Below, piece after piece: positions 42,531-50,867 of a stretch of DNA of 64,000 bases. Made by a program: the position numbers and the translations under genes. Each line of letters opens with the position of its first letter. Within the stretch, counting starts at the first letter, position 1. Under the pieces are notes generated by a model, which saw only the letters and a program-made list of their open reading frames with translations, did not search any database and was not told where the DNA came from. Source of the DNA: JBFWVJ01 sp050246795 (GTDB lineage Bacteria > Patescibacteriota > Gracilibacteria > JAUYGZ01); NCBI GenBank assembly GCA_050246795.1, contig JBFWVJ010000001.1, forward strand, positions 316,657 through 380,656, read 5' to 3'.

Positions 42531-44072
42531 ATGGACACCTTACTTGCCGTTTTGGGAGGAGCGGTGGCCTCGGGATTGCTGGTGTATTTCGTGATAAAAC
42601 CAAAGCTCGACAACCAGGCTGCGGAGATCGAACGAAAGAACCATGAAGCCCTCGAGAAAGCCAAGCTCAAGTCTCAAGAAATTGTTTTAGAAGCTGAAAA
42701 ACGTGCCGTTCAGACGGACGAAAAGGCTGCGAAAAAGTTGGCGAAAGCCGCTGAAGATGAAAAGGAGATGCGCGTCCGGATGGAGAAACTGGAAGAGCGA
42801 TTGTCCCAAAAAGAACAGAACATCGACAAGAAACATGATGACCTGGAAAAACGATCAGAAACGCTTCGTGAAAAGGAATCGATGGTTGAAAAAACCCAGC
42901 AAGAGCTGGAACAAATGAAAGGACTAGAGCTGAAGAAGCTCGAGGAAGTTTCGAAGCTCAATCAAGAGCAGGCCAAGGAAGAATTGTTTAAACGGGTGGA
43001 AGAAATCGCCCAGGCTGATATCAAGAAAAAAATCATTCAAGAAGAAGAAAAGGCCAAAGAAATGGCGAGTGAAAAGGCCCGATGGGTCATTACCCAGGCC
43101 ATCCAGAAGTACGCTGCTGAAGTGAGTGCGGACTCCACGGCGACGGTGGTGACACTTCCAAGTGATGAAATGAAAGGTCGTATCATCGGAAAAGAAGGAC
43201 GAAATATCAATGCCTTTGAACACCTCACCGGGGTGGATGTGATCGTCGATGACACACCCAATTCGATTATTATTTCCGGGTTCGATCTCCTGCGGCGATA
43301 TGTGGCGAAGCAAACTTTGGAACGACTCGTGGAGGATGGACGTATCCATCCGGCCCGCATCGAGGAAATGCTGGAAAAAGTGAAGGATGAAGTCTCAGAA
43401 ATGATCAAAACACTTGGAGAAAAAGCGGTCCTTGAAATCGGTGTCCCAAACCTCCATCCGAACTTGATCAAGCTCATTGGGCGTCTCCGTTTCCGAACGT
43501 CTTATGGTCAGAATGTGCTGAAGCACTCTTTGGAAGTGGGGTTTATCGCCTCTTCCATTGCTGCTGAGATAGGAGCCGATGTCGAAATCGCTAAAGTTGC
43601 TGGATTCCTGCATGATATCGGGAAAGCTGTTGACCACGAAATAGAAGGAAACCATGCGTTGATCGGAAAAGATATTCTCGAAAAATTCGGGATGGATCCA
43701 CGCATTTGTCAGGCGGTGGGAGCCCACCACGAAGATATCCCTCCGGTAAATATTGAGGACTTCATCGTGATGGCAGCAGATGCCATTTCATCCGCACGTC
43801 CAGGTGCTCGTCGTGAAAACGCTGAGGCCTTCGTGAAACGTATGAAGCAACTCGAAGAAATCGCCAACACGAAAACGGGAGTGAAGAGGTCGTATGCCAT
43901 CCAGGCAGGACGTGAAGTCCGTGTCTTCGTCGAGCCAGAAAAGGTTTCTGATATCCAGATGATGGAGCTGTCTCGGGATATTGCCAAGGAATACGAAAAG
44001 AATCTGGATTATCCGGGGCAGATTAAGGTGCATGTGATACGAGAAACACGTGCTGTAGAATACGCTAAATAA
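42531..44072 (+). CDS. rny: Ribonuclease Y
   Basis: Membrane-bound endoribonuclease that starts mRNA decay. 513 residues in family order: N-terminal helix LLAVLGGAVASGLLVYFVI; a long coiled coil to about residue 200 (EKLEERLSQKEQNIDKK); KH domain with MKGRIIGKEGRNINAFEHLT; HD domain with FRTSYGQNVLKHSLEVGFIA and GFLHDIGKAVDHEIEGNHAL, giving the HD metal pair; and C-terminal REVRVFVEPEKVSDIQMMEL. Start ATG 42531 gives the normal N-terminal anchor. The leader upstream suggests regulated transcription. Confidence 0.97.
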   Translation: MDTLLAVLGGAVASGLLVYFVIKPKLDNQAAEIERKNHEALEKAKLKSQEIVLEAEKRAVQTDEKAAKKLAKAAEDEKEMRVRMEKLEERLSQKEQNIDKKHDDLEKRSETLREKESMVEKTQQELEQMKGLELKKLEEVSKLNQEQAKEELFKRVEEIAQADIKKKIIQEEEKAKEMASEKARWVITQAIQKYAAEVSADSTATVVTLPSDEMKGRIIGKEGRNINAFEHLTGVDVIVDDTPNSIIISGFDLLRRYVAKQTLERLVEDGRIHPARIEEMLEKVKDEVSEMIKTLGEKAVLEIGVPNLHPNLIKLIGRLRFRTSYGQNVLKHSLEVGFIASSIAAEIGADVEIAKVAGFLHDIGKAVDHEIEGNHALIGKDILEKFGMDPRICQAVGAHHEDIPPVNIEDFIVMAADAISSARPGARRENAEAFVKRMKQLEEIANTKTGVKRSYAIQAGREVRVFVEPEKVSDIQMMELSRDIAKEYEKNLDYPGQIKVHVIRETRAVEYAK

Positions 44073-44160
44073 AGGGTACGGACGGTACGAAGGGTACGGA
44101 AGGTACGAAGGATAGAATTCACTCCTCCGTCCCTCCGTACCGTCCAAGTCCTCCCAACCC
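44073..44160. repeat. GTACGGAGG-type minisatellite, facing copies
   Basis: Five GGTACGAAGG-like units (44075-44112) are followed by inverted copies (CCTCCGTACCGTCC, 44133-44150), allowing a hairpin between rny and tatD. Confidence 0.7.
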
Positions 44161-44168
44161 TTCCCCTC

Positions 44169-44978
44169 ATGATTGATACCCATTGCCATCTCTGGTTCGA
44201 CCACTTTGATAAAGATCGCGACGCGGTGATTCAGCGAGCTCATGATGCTGGCGTGCACACCATGATTCAGGTGGGATGTGACGAAGCAAGTTCGCGCAAG
44301 GCGTTGCAGTTGGCGGAGAGGCATGAAGGCATGTACGCGACGGTGGGGTTGCATCCGAATGATTTTGGGCATTGGAATGAAGGGAAGGCGGTGGGGTGGA
44401 TGAGAGAGCTGCTCCGTTCGTCCAAGAAAGTTGTCGGGATCGGGGAGACAGGATTGGATTATTATCGTTCGGCTGAGCATGCTGGGATTCAGGAAACGAT
44501 GCTGAGAGCGCATGGCGAATTAGCCAAAGAGTTTGATCTACCGCTCATCATTCACTTGCGCGCGACTAAGTTGCCGAAGGAGGGTTCGGAAGGATTGAAT
44601 CAGGTGGAGAATGATGTGCTGCGGATTCTTGATGATGTGGGGGTTGGACCTGGAAAGGCGTTGTTCCACTGCTTTGCCGGTGATCGCCGGTTTGCCGAGG
44701 AAGTCTTGAAGCGAGGCTGGATTATCTCCTTTTCCGGAGTGGTGACCTATCCGAATGCTGAGGAACTGAGGGAGGTGGTGAAGATGTGTCCGATGGATCG
44801 GATCGTGGTGGAGACGGATTGTCCTTTCTTGTCGCCGCAGGGGCATAGGGGAGATCGGAATGAACCGTCGTTTGTGGTGGAGACGGCGGAGATGGTGGCG
44901 GAGTTGAGAGGAGTTTCTGTTGAAACAATGGAAAGGCAGACTGATGAGAATGCTCGGAAGTTGTTTGGTTTGAAGTAG
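44169..44978 (+). CDS. tatD: TatD-family metal-dependent hydrolase/DNase
   Basis: 269-residue TIM barrel of the amidohydrolase fold with 3'-5' DNase activity in characterised members. Metal motif IDTHCHLWFDHFDKD (HxH), TVGLHPNDF, VGIGETGLDYYRS (Glu), LIIHLRA, LFHCFAG and VVETDCPFLSPQGHRGDRNE. The start is preceded by CCCTTCCCCTC instead of a Shine-Dalgarno site. A pair of C4/G4 elements follows it. Confidence 0.94.
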   Translation: MIDTHCHLWFDHFDKDRDAVIQRAHDAGVHTMIQVGCDEASSRKALQLAERHEGMYATVGLHPNDFGHWNEGKAVGWMRELLRSSKKVVGIGETGLDYYRSAEHAGIQETMLRAHGELAKEFDLPLIIHLRATKLPKEGSEGLNQVENDVLRILDDVGVGPGKALFHCFAGDRRFAEEVLKRGWIISFSGVVTYPNAEELREVVKMCPMDRIVVETDCPFLSPQGHRGDRNEPSFVVETAEMVAELRGVSVETMERQTDENARKLFGLK

Positions 44979-44989
44979 ATAAACTGGAG

Positions 44990-45052
44990 GAAAAGACTCC
45001 CTTCTCACCCCCAACCCCTTAAAAGGGGAGAATTCACCTCTCCAGTCTTTTC
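44990..45052 (+). repeat. C4/G4 palindromic element with GAAAAGACT arms
   Basis: Arms GAAAAGACT (44990-44998) and AGTCTTTTC (45044-45052), perfect complements, enclose 45 bp with core CCCCTTAAAAGGGG. A T-rich run follows, so the hairpin could serve as the tatD terminator. Confidence 0.85.
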
Positions 45053-45060
45053 TTATTTTT

Positions 45061-45117
45061 AAAAACTGTGAAGGGTGTTCCCCTTGTAAAGGGGTCAGGG
45101 GTCGAGGGGCAGTTTTT
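45061..45117 (-). repeat. C4/G4 palindromic element with AAAAACTG arms, reverse orientation
   Basis: Arms AAAAACTG (45061-45068) and CAGTTTTT (45110-45117) enclose 41 bp whose reverse strand carries CGACCCCTGACCCC and AAGGGGAACACCC. It lies 8 bp from the previous copy, in the opposite orientation. Confidence 0.85.
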
Positions 45118-45203
45118 TGCAGGCGAATTCGGGGAAAGGGATTCCTCCGCTCCATCATGAGTACATGATTCCGGTCGGAATGGAAAAGGGACTCTGTAAA
45201 TTA

Positions 45204-45232
45204 TTGACAATTCCTGTTAATGTTCATTTGAT
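45204..45232 (+). promoter_or_regulatory. Probable promoter of the glycan-assembly fusion gene
   Basis: Consensus TTGACA (45204-45209), 17-bp spacer, TTTGAT (45227-45232), about 14 bp before the GTG start. The -10 is poor. Confidence 0.4.
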
Positions 45233-45245
45233 GTAAAGTCCTTCC

Positions 45246-48200
45246 GTGCAAACTTCGAAATACAGCCACCAGAGCCTCGATTTATCCAATCATAACGTCG
45301 CCCTTTCTAAGATCTTTCATCTCGTGAAAGAAGGGTCTCGGGTGATTGATTTTGGCTGTTCTTCGGGGTATTTGGCGAAGGAATTGCTCGAGAAAAAAAA
45401 GTGCCGGGTGACGGGGGTGGATATTCATGCCGAAGATTTGGAAGTGGCTCAGCAGTTTTGTGAGCAGACGTTTGTGGCGGATTTGGATGGGGATGATTGG
45501 CTTGGGAAGATTCAGGGAACGTATGATTATGTGGTGTTTGCTGATGTGCTGGAGCATTTGAAGTATCCGCTGAAGGTTTTGGAGCGGGTGAAAACTTTTT
45601 TGGCTCCCGGGGGAAGGATTCTCATTTCCATTCCGAATATCGCCCATGCTTCCATTCGTTTGGAGCTTTTGCAGGGGTCGTTTGAATATGAGCAGTTTGG
45701 GATTTTGGATGACACGCATTTGAAGTATTGGACGAAGGACAGTTTTTTACGGATGGCGAATAAGTTGGGATTGTTCGCGGAGCATGTGGATATGGTTCAG
45801 AAAGATATACCTCGAAATGTTCTTGAGAAGTATACGAATGAAGAAAGCTTGATTCAGAAACTTCGTGAACCCGATGCTTTGGCCTATCAGTATATTTTTG
45901 CTCTGGTCCTGGGGAAGGAGAATGTCATTTCACAAGCTCCGAAGCCATTATGGGAAACGGAAGAGGCGATCAAGCAATTCTACGAGGAAATCAGCGAGAG
46001 AGATCGGGTGGTGCAAGCGAGGGAGCGGGCGATTGCGGAGTTAACGGGAGAAATCAATCAACGGGAAGAATCGATCGGGACGTTGACGCAGATCGTTCGT
46101 CAAAAAGAGGCGGCGATTCTTGAGTTGAGCCAGCTTATTCAGCAAAAAGAAAGGGATGTCGCGGAGCTGGACCGGAATCTTCAGCAAAAGGAGTTGGAGG
46201 TTGGAAGGATCCGAAGATTCCTTCAGGAAAAAGATCAGATGGTTCTTGATTTGGATGCTCAGTTGAAATCGCAAAAGGCTGAAGTGATCGAATTTGAAGT
46301 TTCTTTGGAGGAGAAAGAACGGATGTTAGGAGATATGAAGGCGATGGTGGTTCGGCAGGAAGCGGAGTTGGAGGAGGTTCGACAAAAAGTGCAGGATAGA
46401 GATTGGGAGCTTCAGGAATACGGGCAATTGATCGAGAAAAGAGAACAGCAGCTTCAGCGCTTGATGGACATCCTTGAAAAGAAAAATACCCGGATAACGG
46501 AGCTGAATTCTTCGGTCAAACAACAGGAAGGTCATATTGATTCCTTGAACAAAGCGATTGCCTTCAATACGGAAAAAATATCTTCCGGAAATCGAGAGCT
46601 GTCCCAGCTGAAACAAGATATGACGGCGATTCAGCAATCGTTCAGCTACAAGCTCGGGAGAGCGTTCACTTATCCGGTACGGATGGTTTGCCCGATCGGG
46701 AGCAAGAGAAGTGTTTTTCTGCAGGCGATGATGATGTTTTTTTCTCAGCCACTGAAGGGTTTGAAAGTTCTCAACCGGATGCGAATCAAACAGTTTTTTC
46801 AGTTGATGCAGCATGAGCAACCTCAAAAGGTTCTCGATCAGGTTTCTCAGGCGCTGCGAAATTCAGATCAGGAAAAAAGAACATTTGTGCCAAGAAGTGC
46901 GATTCAGCAACGCCCTCGGATAGCGGTTTTACTTCATTTATACTATTTGGATCTTTGGCCGGAGATGCTCGGGTATATTCAGAACATTGATGCTCCTTTT
47001 GATTTATATGTGAATCTGGTGGAAGGTTCGGCATCTTCCGAGCAGTTAGATCAGATGAAAAAGCGTATTCAAGAGGACGTGGAAGGAGCCAGGGTTTTTG
47101 TTTCAGAAAACAGAGGACGGGATATGGGGGGATTTGTTCACTTGATTCATCAGCTGGAGTTGGAAAAGTACGATGTGTTTTGCAAGATTCACACCAAGAA
47201 AAGTTTTCACCGTCAGGACGGTGATGTTTGGAGGAAAGATTTGATGGAATCTGTGTTGGGCAAACAGGAAGTGGGTGCTTTATTGGATCTTTTTGCTTTG
47301 GATGATTCGATTGGGCTTATCGGCAGTGGGAAATATTATATGGATTTCGATCCGTCCGTAGGCACGAATCATCAGTATGTGCAGGAGTTGGCGCGAAGGT
47401 TGCAGCTTCCGGAGAAGAAAGTAGAGTTTATCGCGGGGTCGATTTTTTGGGGACGGGTTGATTTGCTGAAGGAAATACATTCAGCCGGATTTACTCAGAA
47501 GGATTTTACTCAGGAGAATGGTGCTATTGATGGGAATTTGGAACATGCGTTTGAGAGGATTTTTGGTTCCTTATGTTCCAAATTAGGATATCGGGTTCAC
47601 AAGTTGTCGGACACCGGTCGAGAAACTTCAAAGGTCACTATAAAACCGATTTGTTTTTATTTGCCCCAATTCCATGCCATTCCTGAAAACGATCAATGGT
47701 GGGGGGAGGGATTTACGGAGTGGACCAATGTCGGGAAAGCAGAATCATTGTTTGATGGGCATCAGGTGAAGCGACCTCATGCAGATATTGGCAATTATGA
47801 TTTATTAGAGAAGAAAATTCGGAAGAAGCAGGGGGAAATGGCGAAGCAATATGGTGTTTATGGATTTGCTTATCACCACTATTGGTTCAAAGGAAAAAAA
47901 CTTTTGGAAAAACCTTTGGAGCTGATGTTGGAGGATGGATATCCGGATCTTCCGTTTTGTCTGAACTGGGCGAATGAGCCCTGGACGAGGACCTGGGATG
48001 GGTTGGAAAAAGAAATTCTTCAGCCTCAGGAATATGGAGATGAGGAAGATTGGAAAAAACATTTTGAGTATTTACTGAAGTTTTTTCAGCACCCGAAGTA
48101 CATCAAGGTGAACGAGGCACCGGTTTTTAGTGTTTATCGGTTGGGGCACATTCCTCAAGCGAGAGAGATGATTGATTGTTGGAGGAAGCTGGCACGGGAG

Positions 48201-48692
48201 AATGGGTTTCCGGGACTTCATATTGTTCAGGTGCTCGGAAGTTTTGCGGATAGTCAGATTGATCCGAAATTCGAAGGGGTGGTGGACGCGGTGTGTGAAT
48301 TTCAGCCGAATTTTTCCAATTTCTTTGGCGCGGACATTGATCTTGTTCAAAATATTAGTACAGTAGATATGTCTTCTGTTTGGGAAAAAATTACGGATCT
48401 CCCGAAGAGTCATGCTGTTTACTATCGGGGTGGGTTTCCGGGGTGGGATAATTCTCCGAGGAGGGGGAGGGAGGGGTATGTTTTTAGGAATGGATCTGCT
48501 GAAAATTTTGAGAAGTTTTTAAAGCAGCAGTTTTTGGAGATCAAAAAAAATCCGAATCAGGATGAGAATTTTTTCTTTATCAACGCTTGGAATGAGTGGG
48601 GGGAGGGGTGTGTGATGGAGCCGGATGAGGTGGGGGGGTATGCTTCTTTGGAGGCGTTAAAAAATGCACTTTGGTTTAGTCGAACGGTTTAG
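45246..48692 (+). CDS. Three-part surface glycan enzyme: methyltransferase, coiled coil, RgpF-like and WbsX-like domains
   Basis: 1,148 residues, GTG start. Residues 1-220: SAM-dependent methyltransferase (VIDFGCSSGYLAKELL, FADVLEHLKYPLKVLERV, APGGRILISIPNIAHASI). About 235-470: long coiled coil (QQKERDVAELDRNLQQKELE). About 555-790: rhamnan-synthesis RgpF-like domain (IAVLLHLYYLDLW, NRGRDMGGF, CKIHTKKSFHR). About 800-1,148: WbsX/GH99-like glycan domain (CFYLPQFHAIPENDQWWGEG, FTEWTNVGKAE, YHHYWFKGKKLLEKPLE, NEWGEGCVMEPDE). Probably builds and caps a cell-surface polysaccharide, with the coiled coil acting as a length ruler; that last point is inference from similar chain-length-control enzymes. 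Confidence 0.85.
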   Translation: MQTSKYSHQSLDLSNHNVALSKIFHLVKEGSRVIDFGCSSGYLAKELLEKKKCRVTGVDIHAEDLEVAQQFCEQTFVADLDGDDWLGKIQGTYDYVVFADVLEHLKYPLKVLERVKTFLAPGGRILISIPNIAHASIRLELLQGSFEYEQFGILDDTHLKYWTKDSFLRMANKLGLFAEHVDMVQKDIPRNVLEKYTNEESLIQKLREPDALAYQYIFALVLGKENVISQAPKPLWETEEAIKQFYEEISERDRVVQARERAIAELTGEINQREESIGTLTQIVRQKEAAILELSQLIQQKERDVAELDRNLQQKELEVGRIRRFLQEKDQMVLDLDAQLKSQKAEVIEFEVSLEEKERMLGDMKAMVVRQEAELEEVRQKVQDRDWELQEYGQLIEKREQQLQRLMDILEKKNTRITELNSSVKQQEGHIDSLNKAIAFNTEKISSGNRELSQLKQDMTAIQQSFSYKLGRAFTYPVRMVCPIGSKRSVFLQAMMMFFSQPLKGLKVLNRMRIKQFFQLMQHEQPQKVLDQVSQALRNSDQEKRTFVPRSAIQQRPRIAVLLHLYYLDLWPEMLGYIQNIDAPFDLYVNLVEGSASSEQLDQMKKRIQEDVEGARVFVSENRGRDMGGFVHLIHQLELEKYDVFCKIHTKKSFHRQDGDVWRKDLMESVLGKQEVGALLDLFALDDSIGLIGSGKYYMDFDPSVGTNHQYVQELARRLQLPEKKVEFIAGSIFWGRVDLLKEIHSAGFTQKDFTQENGAIDGNLEHAFERIFGSLCSKLGYRVHKLSDTGRETSKVTIKPICFYLPQFHAIPENDQWWGEGFTEWTNVGKAESLFDGHQVKRPHADIGNYDLLEKKIRKKQGEMAKQYGVYGFAYHHYWFKGKKLLEKPLELMLEDGYPDLPFCLNWANEPWTRTWDGLEKEILQPQEYGDEEDWKKHFEYLLKFFQHPKYIKVNEAPVFSVYRLGHIPQAREMIDCWRKLARENGFPGLHIVQVLGSFADSQIDPKFEGVVDAVCEFQPNFSNFFGADIDLVQNISTVDMSSVWEKITDLPKSHAVYYRGGFPGWDNSPRRGREGYVFRNGSAENFEKFLKQQFLEIKKNPNQDENFFFINAWNEWGEGCVMEPDEVGGYASLEALKNALWFSRTV

Positions 48693-48702
48693 TGGTGCCA
48701 TG

Positions 48703-48757
48703 ATGTCATTGCGAGCGAGAGGAGCTGGTTCTGGTGAGGTAAGCGTCGCAATCCCGT
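48703..48757. repeat. GCGAGCGAGAGG-type palindromic repeat
   Basis: ATTGCGA (48708-48714) and TCGCAAT (48746-48752) bound a hairpin resembling the ATTGCGAGCGA...GCGTCGCAATC repeats scattered through many bacterial genomes. Confidence 0.6.
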
Positions 48758-48880
48758 GGAAATCAGCACCGAGATCGTTGATTGCAATCTTCTGATGGAA
48801 CATGGTGTTCGGTTTTCAAGTACATTCTGCTGAGGTTTATTAGATTGTGTTCGTTGTACTTTTGCTATGTTCTTGCGCCC

Positions 48881-49098
48881 GGGGATGTTCTTTTTTGCCG
48901 CCTCGTCCGAATGGATCTCTTGCAGAGATATTCGGTCGGGCAAAAAGAACCAAAAAAAGATTGGGGTCTCCAAAACCGTATTCGTCATTTTTCCATATTT
49001 CAACACCCTGCCTTCCCCCTCCTTCCTCCTCGCCAAAACCCCGGCAGGAAGTCCTCCACCACGAGACGGCATGGAGACCCCAAACCCCGGGGCACTGT
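48881..49098. repeat. Nested palindromic element, GTTCTTTTTTG family copy 1
   Basis: Outer stem GTTCTTTTTTGCC / GGGCAAAAAGAAC (48887-48950) encloses CCGAAT/ATTCGG and ATCTCT/AGAGAT stems (48907-48935). After AACCAAAAAAAGATT, GGGGTCTCC (48963-48971) is mirrored by GGAGACCCC near 49074-49082. Copy 2 at 55239-55357 has the same order of parts. No gene is supported in 48693-49229. Confidence 0.7.
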
Positions 49099-49119
49099 GC
49101 CGGATTTCAATTGGGAAAT

Positions 49120-49194
49120 AAAAAAGAAAAGACGGAAGGCTGCATTTTCTCCCCTTGTAAGGGGTCGGGGGTCTGCGGGAGTCTTTTCTTTTTT
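49120..49194 (-). repeat. C4/G4 palindromic element with 14-bp A/T-rich arms
   Basis: Arms 49120-49133 (A-rich, ending GAAAAGAC) and 49181-49194 (GTCTTTTC then T run) pair perfectly over 14 bp around 47 bp whose reverse strand carries GACCCCCGACCCCTTACAAGG. It lies 35 bp before the crp-type gene. Confidence 0.85.
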
Positions 49195-49229
49195 TCCCGT
49201 GCTATATTGGAAACGATTTTAAGATTTCC

Positions 49230-49895
49230 ATGGACCTTTCCCAGCTTTCATTTTTCAAACGTTTTTCCCCCGAGCTTCGCGAGGCTCTCCTGAAGGTGGG
49301 AGAAGTAAAGACTTTCAAACCAAAGCACAAGATTTTTCAGGTGGGGGATAACGATACGGATTTTTATATGCTGGTGCAGGGGAGGATCCGGATTTTTAAG
49401 CTGAGCAAGGGTGGACAAAAGCGCATTCTTCGGACAGTTCAGCCTGGTGATACGTTCGCGATGGTGAGCATGTTCGATGAGCAGCCGATGTTTATCACTG
49501 CGGAAGTCGTGGGGGAAAAAGCTCAGGTGTTTGTTGTCGAACGAGCGGATTTTTTTGAACTCATACAGAAATACTATGAGTTGGCTCGATTTGTGATCGA
49601 CGGGTTGGTTCAACGGTTACGGAAATATGGTGAAGCCTACACGTCGATGACGGTTCATTCGGTCGAACAGCGCTTTATTTCCTATCTTTTGACCATTTCT
49701 GAACAACAAAAGAGTTCAACGGTGAGGTTGCCGGAGTCTTTGGTGAGTATCGCTGAGCAGTTGGGGACGGTTCGGGAAGTGTTGTCGCGGGAGATTGCCA
49801 AGCTTCAAAAACGGAAGTGGCTGGAGAAAAAAAGGAATTTTGTGGAGATCAAGAATAAGAAGGCCTTGGAAAAACGGCTCGAAGAGAAGGAATAG
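49230..49895 (+). CDS. Crp/Fnr-family transcription regulator
   Basis: 221 residues: N-terminal cyclic-nucleotide-binding-type beta barrel (FKPKHKIFQVGDNDTDFYML, VQGRIRIFKLSKGG, PGDTFAMVSMFDEQPM), dimerisation helix near 110-130, and C-terminal winged helix LVSIAEQLGTVREVLSREIA. The phosphate-binding Arg-Ser of true cAMP sensors is absent (FDEQPMFITAE), and there is no FNR-type Cys cluster, so the signal is unknown. -10-like TATATT lies upstream at about 49203. Targets might include the neighbouring glycan genes, which is a guess. Confidence 0.88.
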   Translation: MDLSQLSFFKRFSPELREALLKVGEVKTFKPKHKIFQVGDNDTDFYMLVQGRIRIFKLSKGGQKRILRTVQPGDTFAMVSMFDEQPMFITAEVVGEKAQVFVVERADFFELIQKYYELARFVIDGLVQRLRKYGEAYTSMTVHSVEQRFISYLLTISEQQKSSTVRLPESLVSIAEQLGTVREVLSREIAKLQKRKWLEKKRNFVEIKNKKALEKRLEEKE

Positions 49896-50048
49896 AGTGT
49901 CTCTTTTCCTATTTTCACCGAGGTCATCTGTAGCTTGATTGTGAATTCCTGGGGTTGAGTAGATCGTTGAGGAAATCACGGTCGAAGGTCAGATCGAAAA
50001 AATCAGCCGATCGGATGCTTTGGAGAAGGCGTTTTTCGGGGAGTTATC

Positions 50049-50867
50049 CTAATCCATCTTCACAAACCAGCCTCGTCGTTTGGCGTGCCGGTAGCTGTAG
50101 TTAAAAAACAACAGCGCAGCGACTAAGTAGAGCAAAGACACACCGGACGCCTTTGCCCAGTACATGACAGAGGGGATTGTTCCTGATTGCAAGAAATTCC
50201 TGATGGCTTCAAAGAGATAGGTGGGTGGCAATGACCAGGCTACTGGTTGGAGGAAGCTTGGCAGGGCAGAGACGGGATAGTAGACACAGACGAGCGGCAT
50301 TACGATGGCGAGCGCGCTCCAACAAAGAATTTCAACGTTTCTTCCCATTCGATAAATGAAGGCTGCGGAGAGGATCCCAAACACGATGCCAAAGAGGGTG
50401 ATGATGACGATCGCCCAGGCAATCAGAGGGAAGATGTCGAGGATGTTGAATCCATAGAGGGTATAGGCGCCGATTCCCATGATGACGGCAATAAAGGCGC
50501 TTTTTACAAAGGCGACGATGGTTCCACCGATCATCAATTCCGTGGGGAGCAGAGGGCTTGCAAAAATGTTGTAGAGGTTTTGGTCCCAGACATCCTGGAT
50601 GAAGCTGATGGTAAGGTCACGCTGGATGGTATAAATGAGCGTCCAGAGAATGAGGCTGCCAATGATAACCGAGCTGAAAGAGACGTCAGTGGTGTTGGAT
50701 TCCAAATAGACGAAGGTCAGTCCCCAGATCAAAAGGTCCAAGACGGGCCAGAAGAAACTGTCCACTACGCGGCCGAAACTATGGGTCATTTCATAATAGC
50801 TGCGCAGGATGACGCCCTTGATCCGGAGCCAAGACAGATGGCTGAGATGGTTGAAAAGAATGTTCAT
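50049..50867 (-). CDS. ABC-2-type exporter permease
   Basis: 272 residues with six hydrophobic segments: FFWPVLDLLIWGLTFVYL, IGSLILWTLIYTIQRDLT, IAFVKSAFIAVIMGIGAYTL, LIAWAIVIITLFGIVFGIL, CWSALAIVMPLVCVYYPVSA and VSLLYLVAALLFFNYSYRHA. The charged tail KRRGWFVKMD ends the chain. The start overlaps the ATPase stop (50864-50867). Substrate unknown; drug, lipid or glycan export are all possible. The 150 bp downstream (49896-50048) show protein-like frames on both strands but no start codon. Confidence 0.85.
   Translation of the reverse strand: MNILFNHLSHLSWLRIKGVILRSYYEMTHSFGRVVDSFFWPVLDLLIWGLTFVYLESNTTDVSFSSVIIGSLILWTLIYTIQRDLTISFIQDVWDQNLYNIFASPLLPTELMIGGTIVAFVKSAFIAVIMGIGAYTLYGFNILDIFPLIAWAIVIITLFGIVFGILSAAFIYRMGRNVEILCWSALAIVMPLVCVYYPVSALPSFLQPVAWSLPPTYLFEAIRNFLQSGTIPSVMYWAKASGVSLLYLVAALLFFNYSYRHAKRRGWFVKMD

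Noticed and set aside
48689..49072. 127-codon minus-strand frame after the glycan fusion gene
   Set aside because: Translated from palindromic repeat elements; no conserved features.
49896..50048. Protein-like frames on both strands between the Crp-type gene and the ABC permease
   Set aside because: They read plausibly (ending ALEKAFFGELS on plus, DFFDLTFDRDFLNDLL on minus) but each is closed upstream by a stop without a start codon. At most a decayed remnant.
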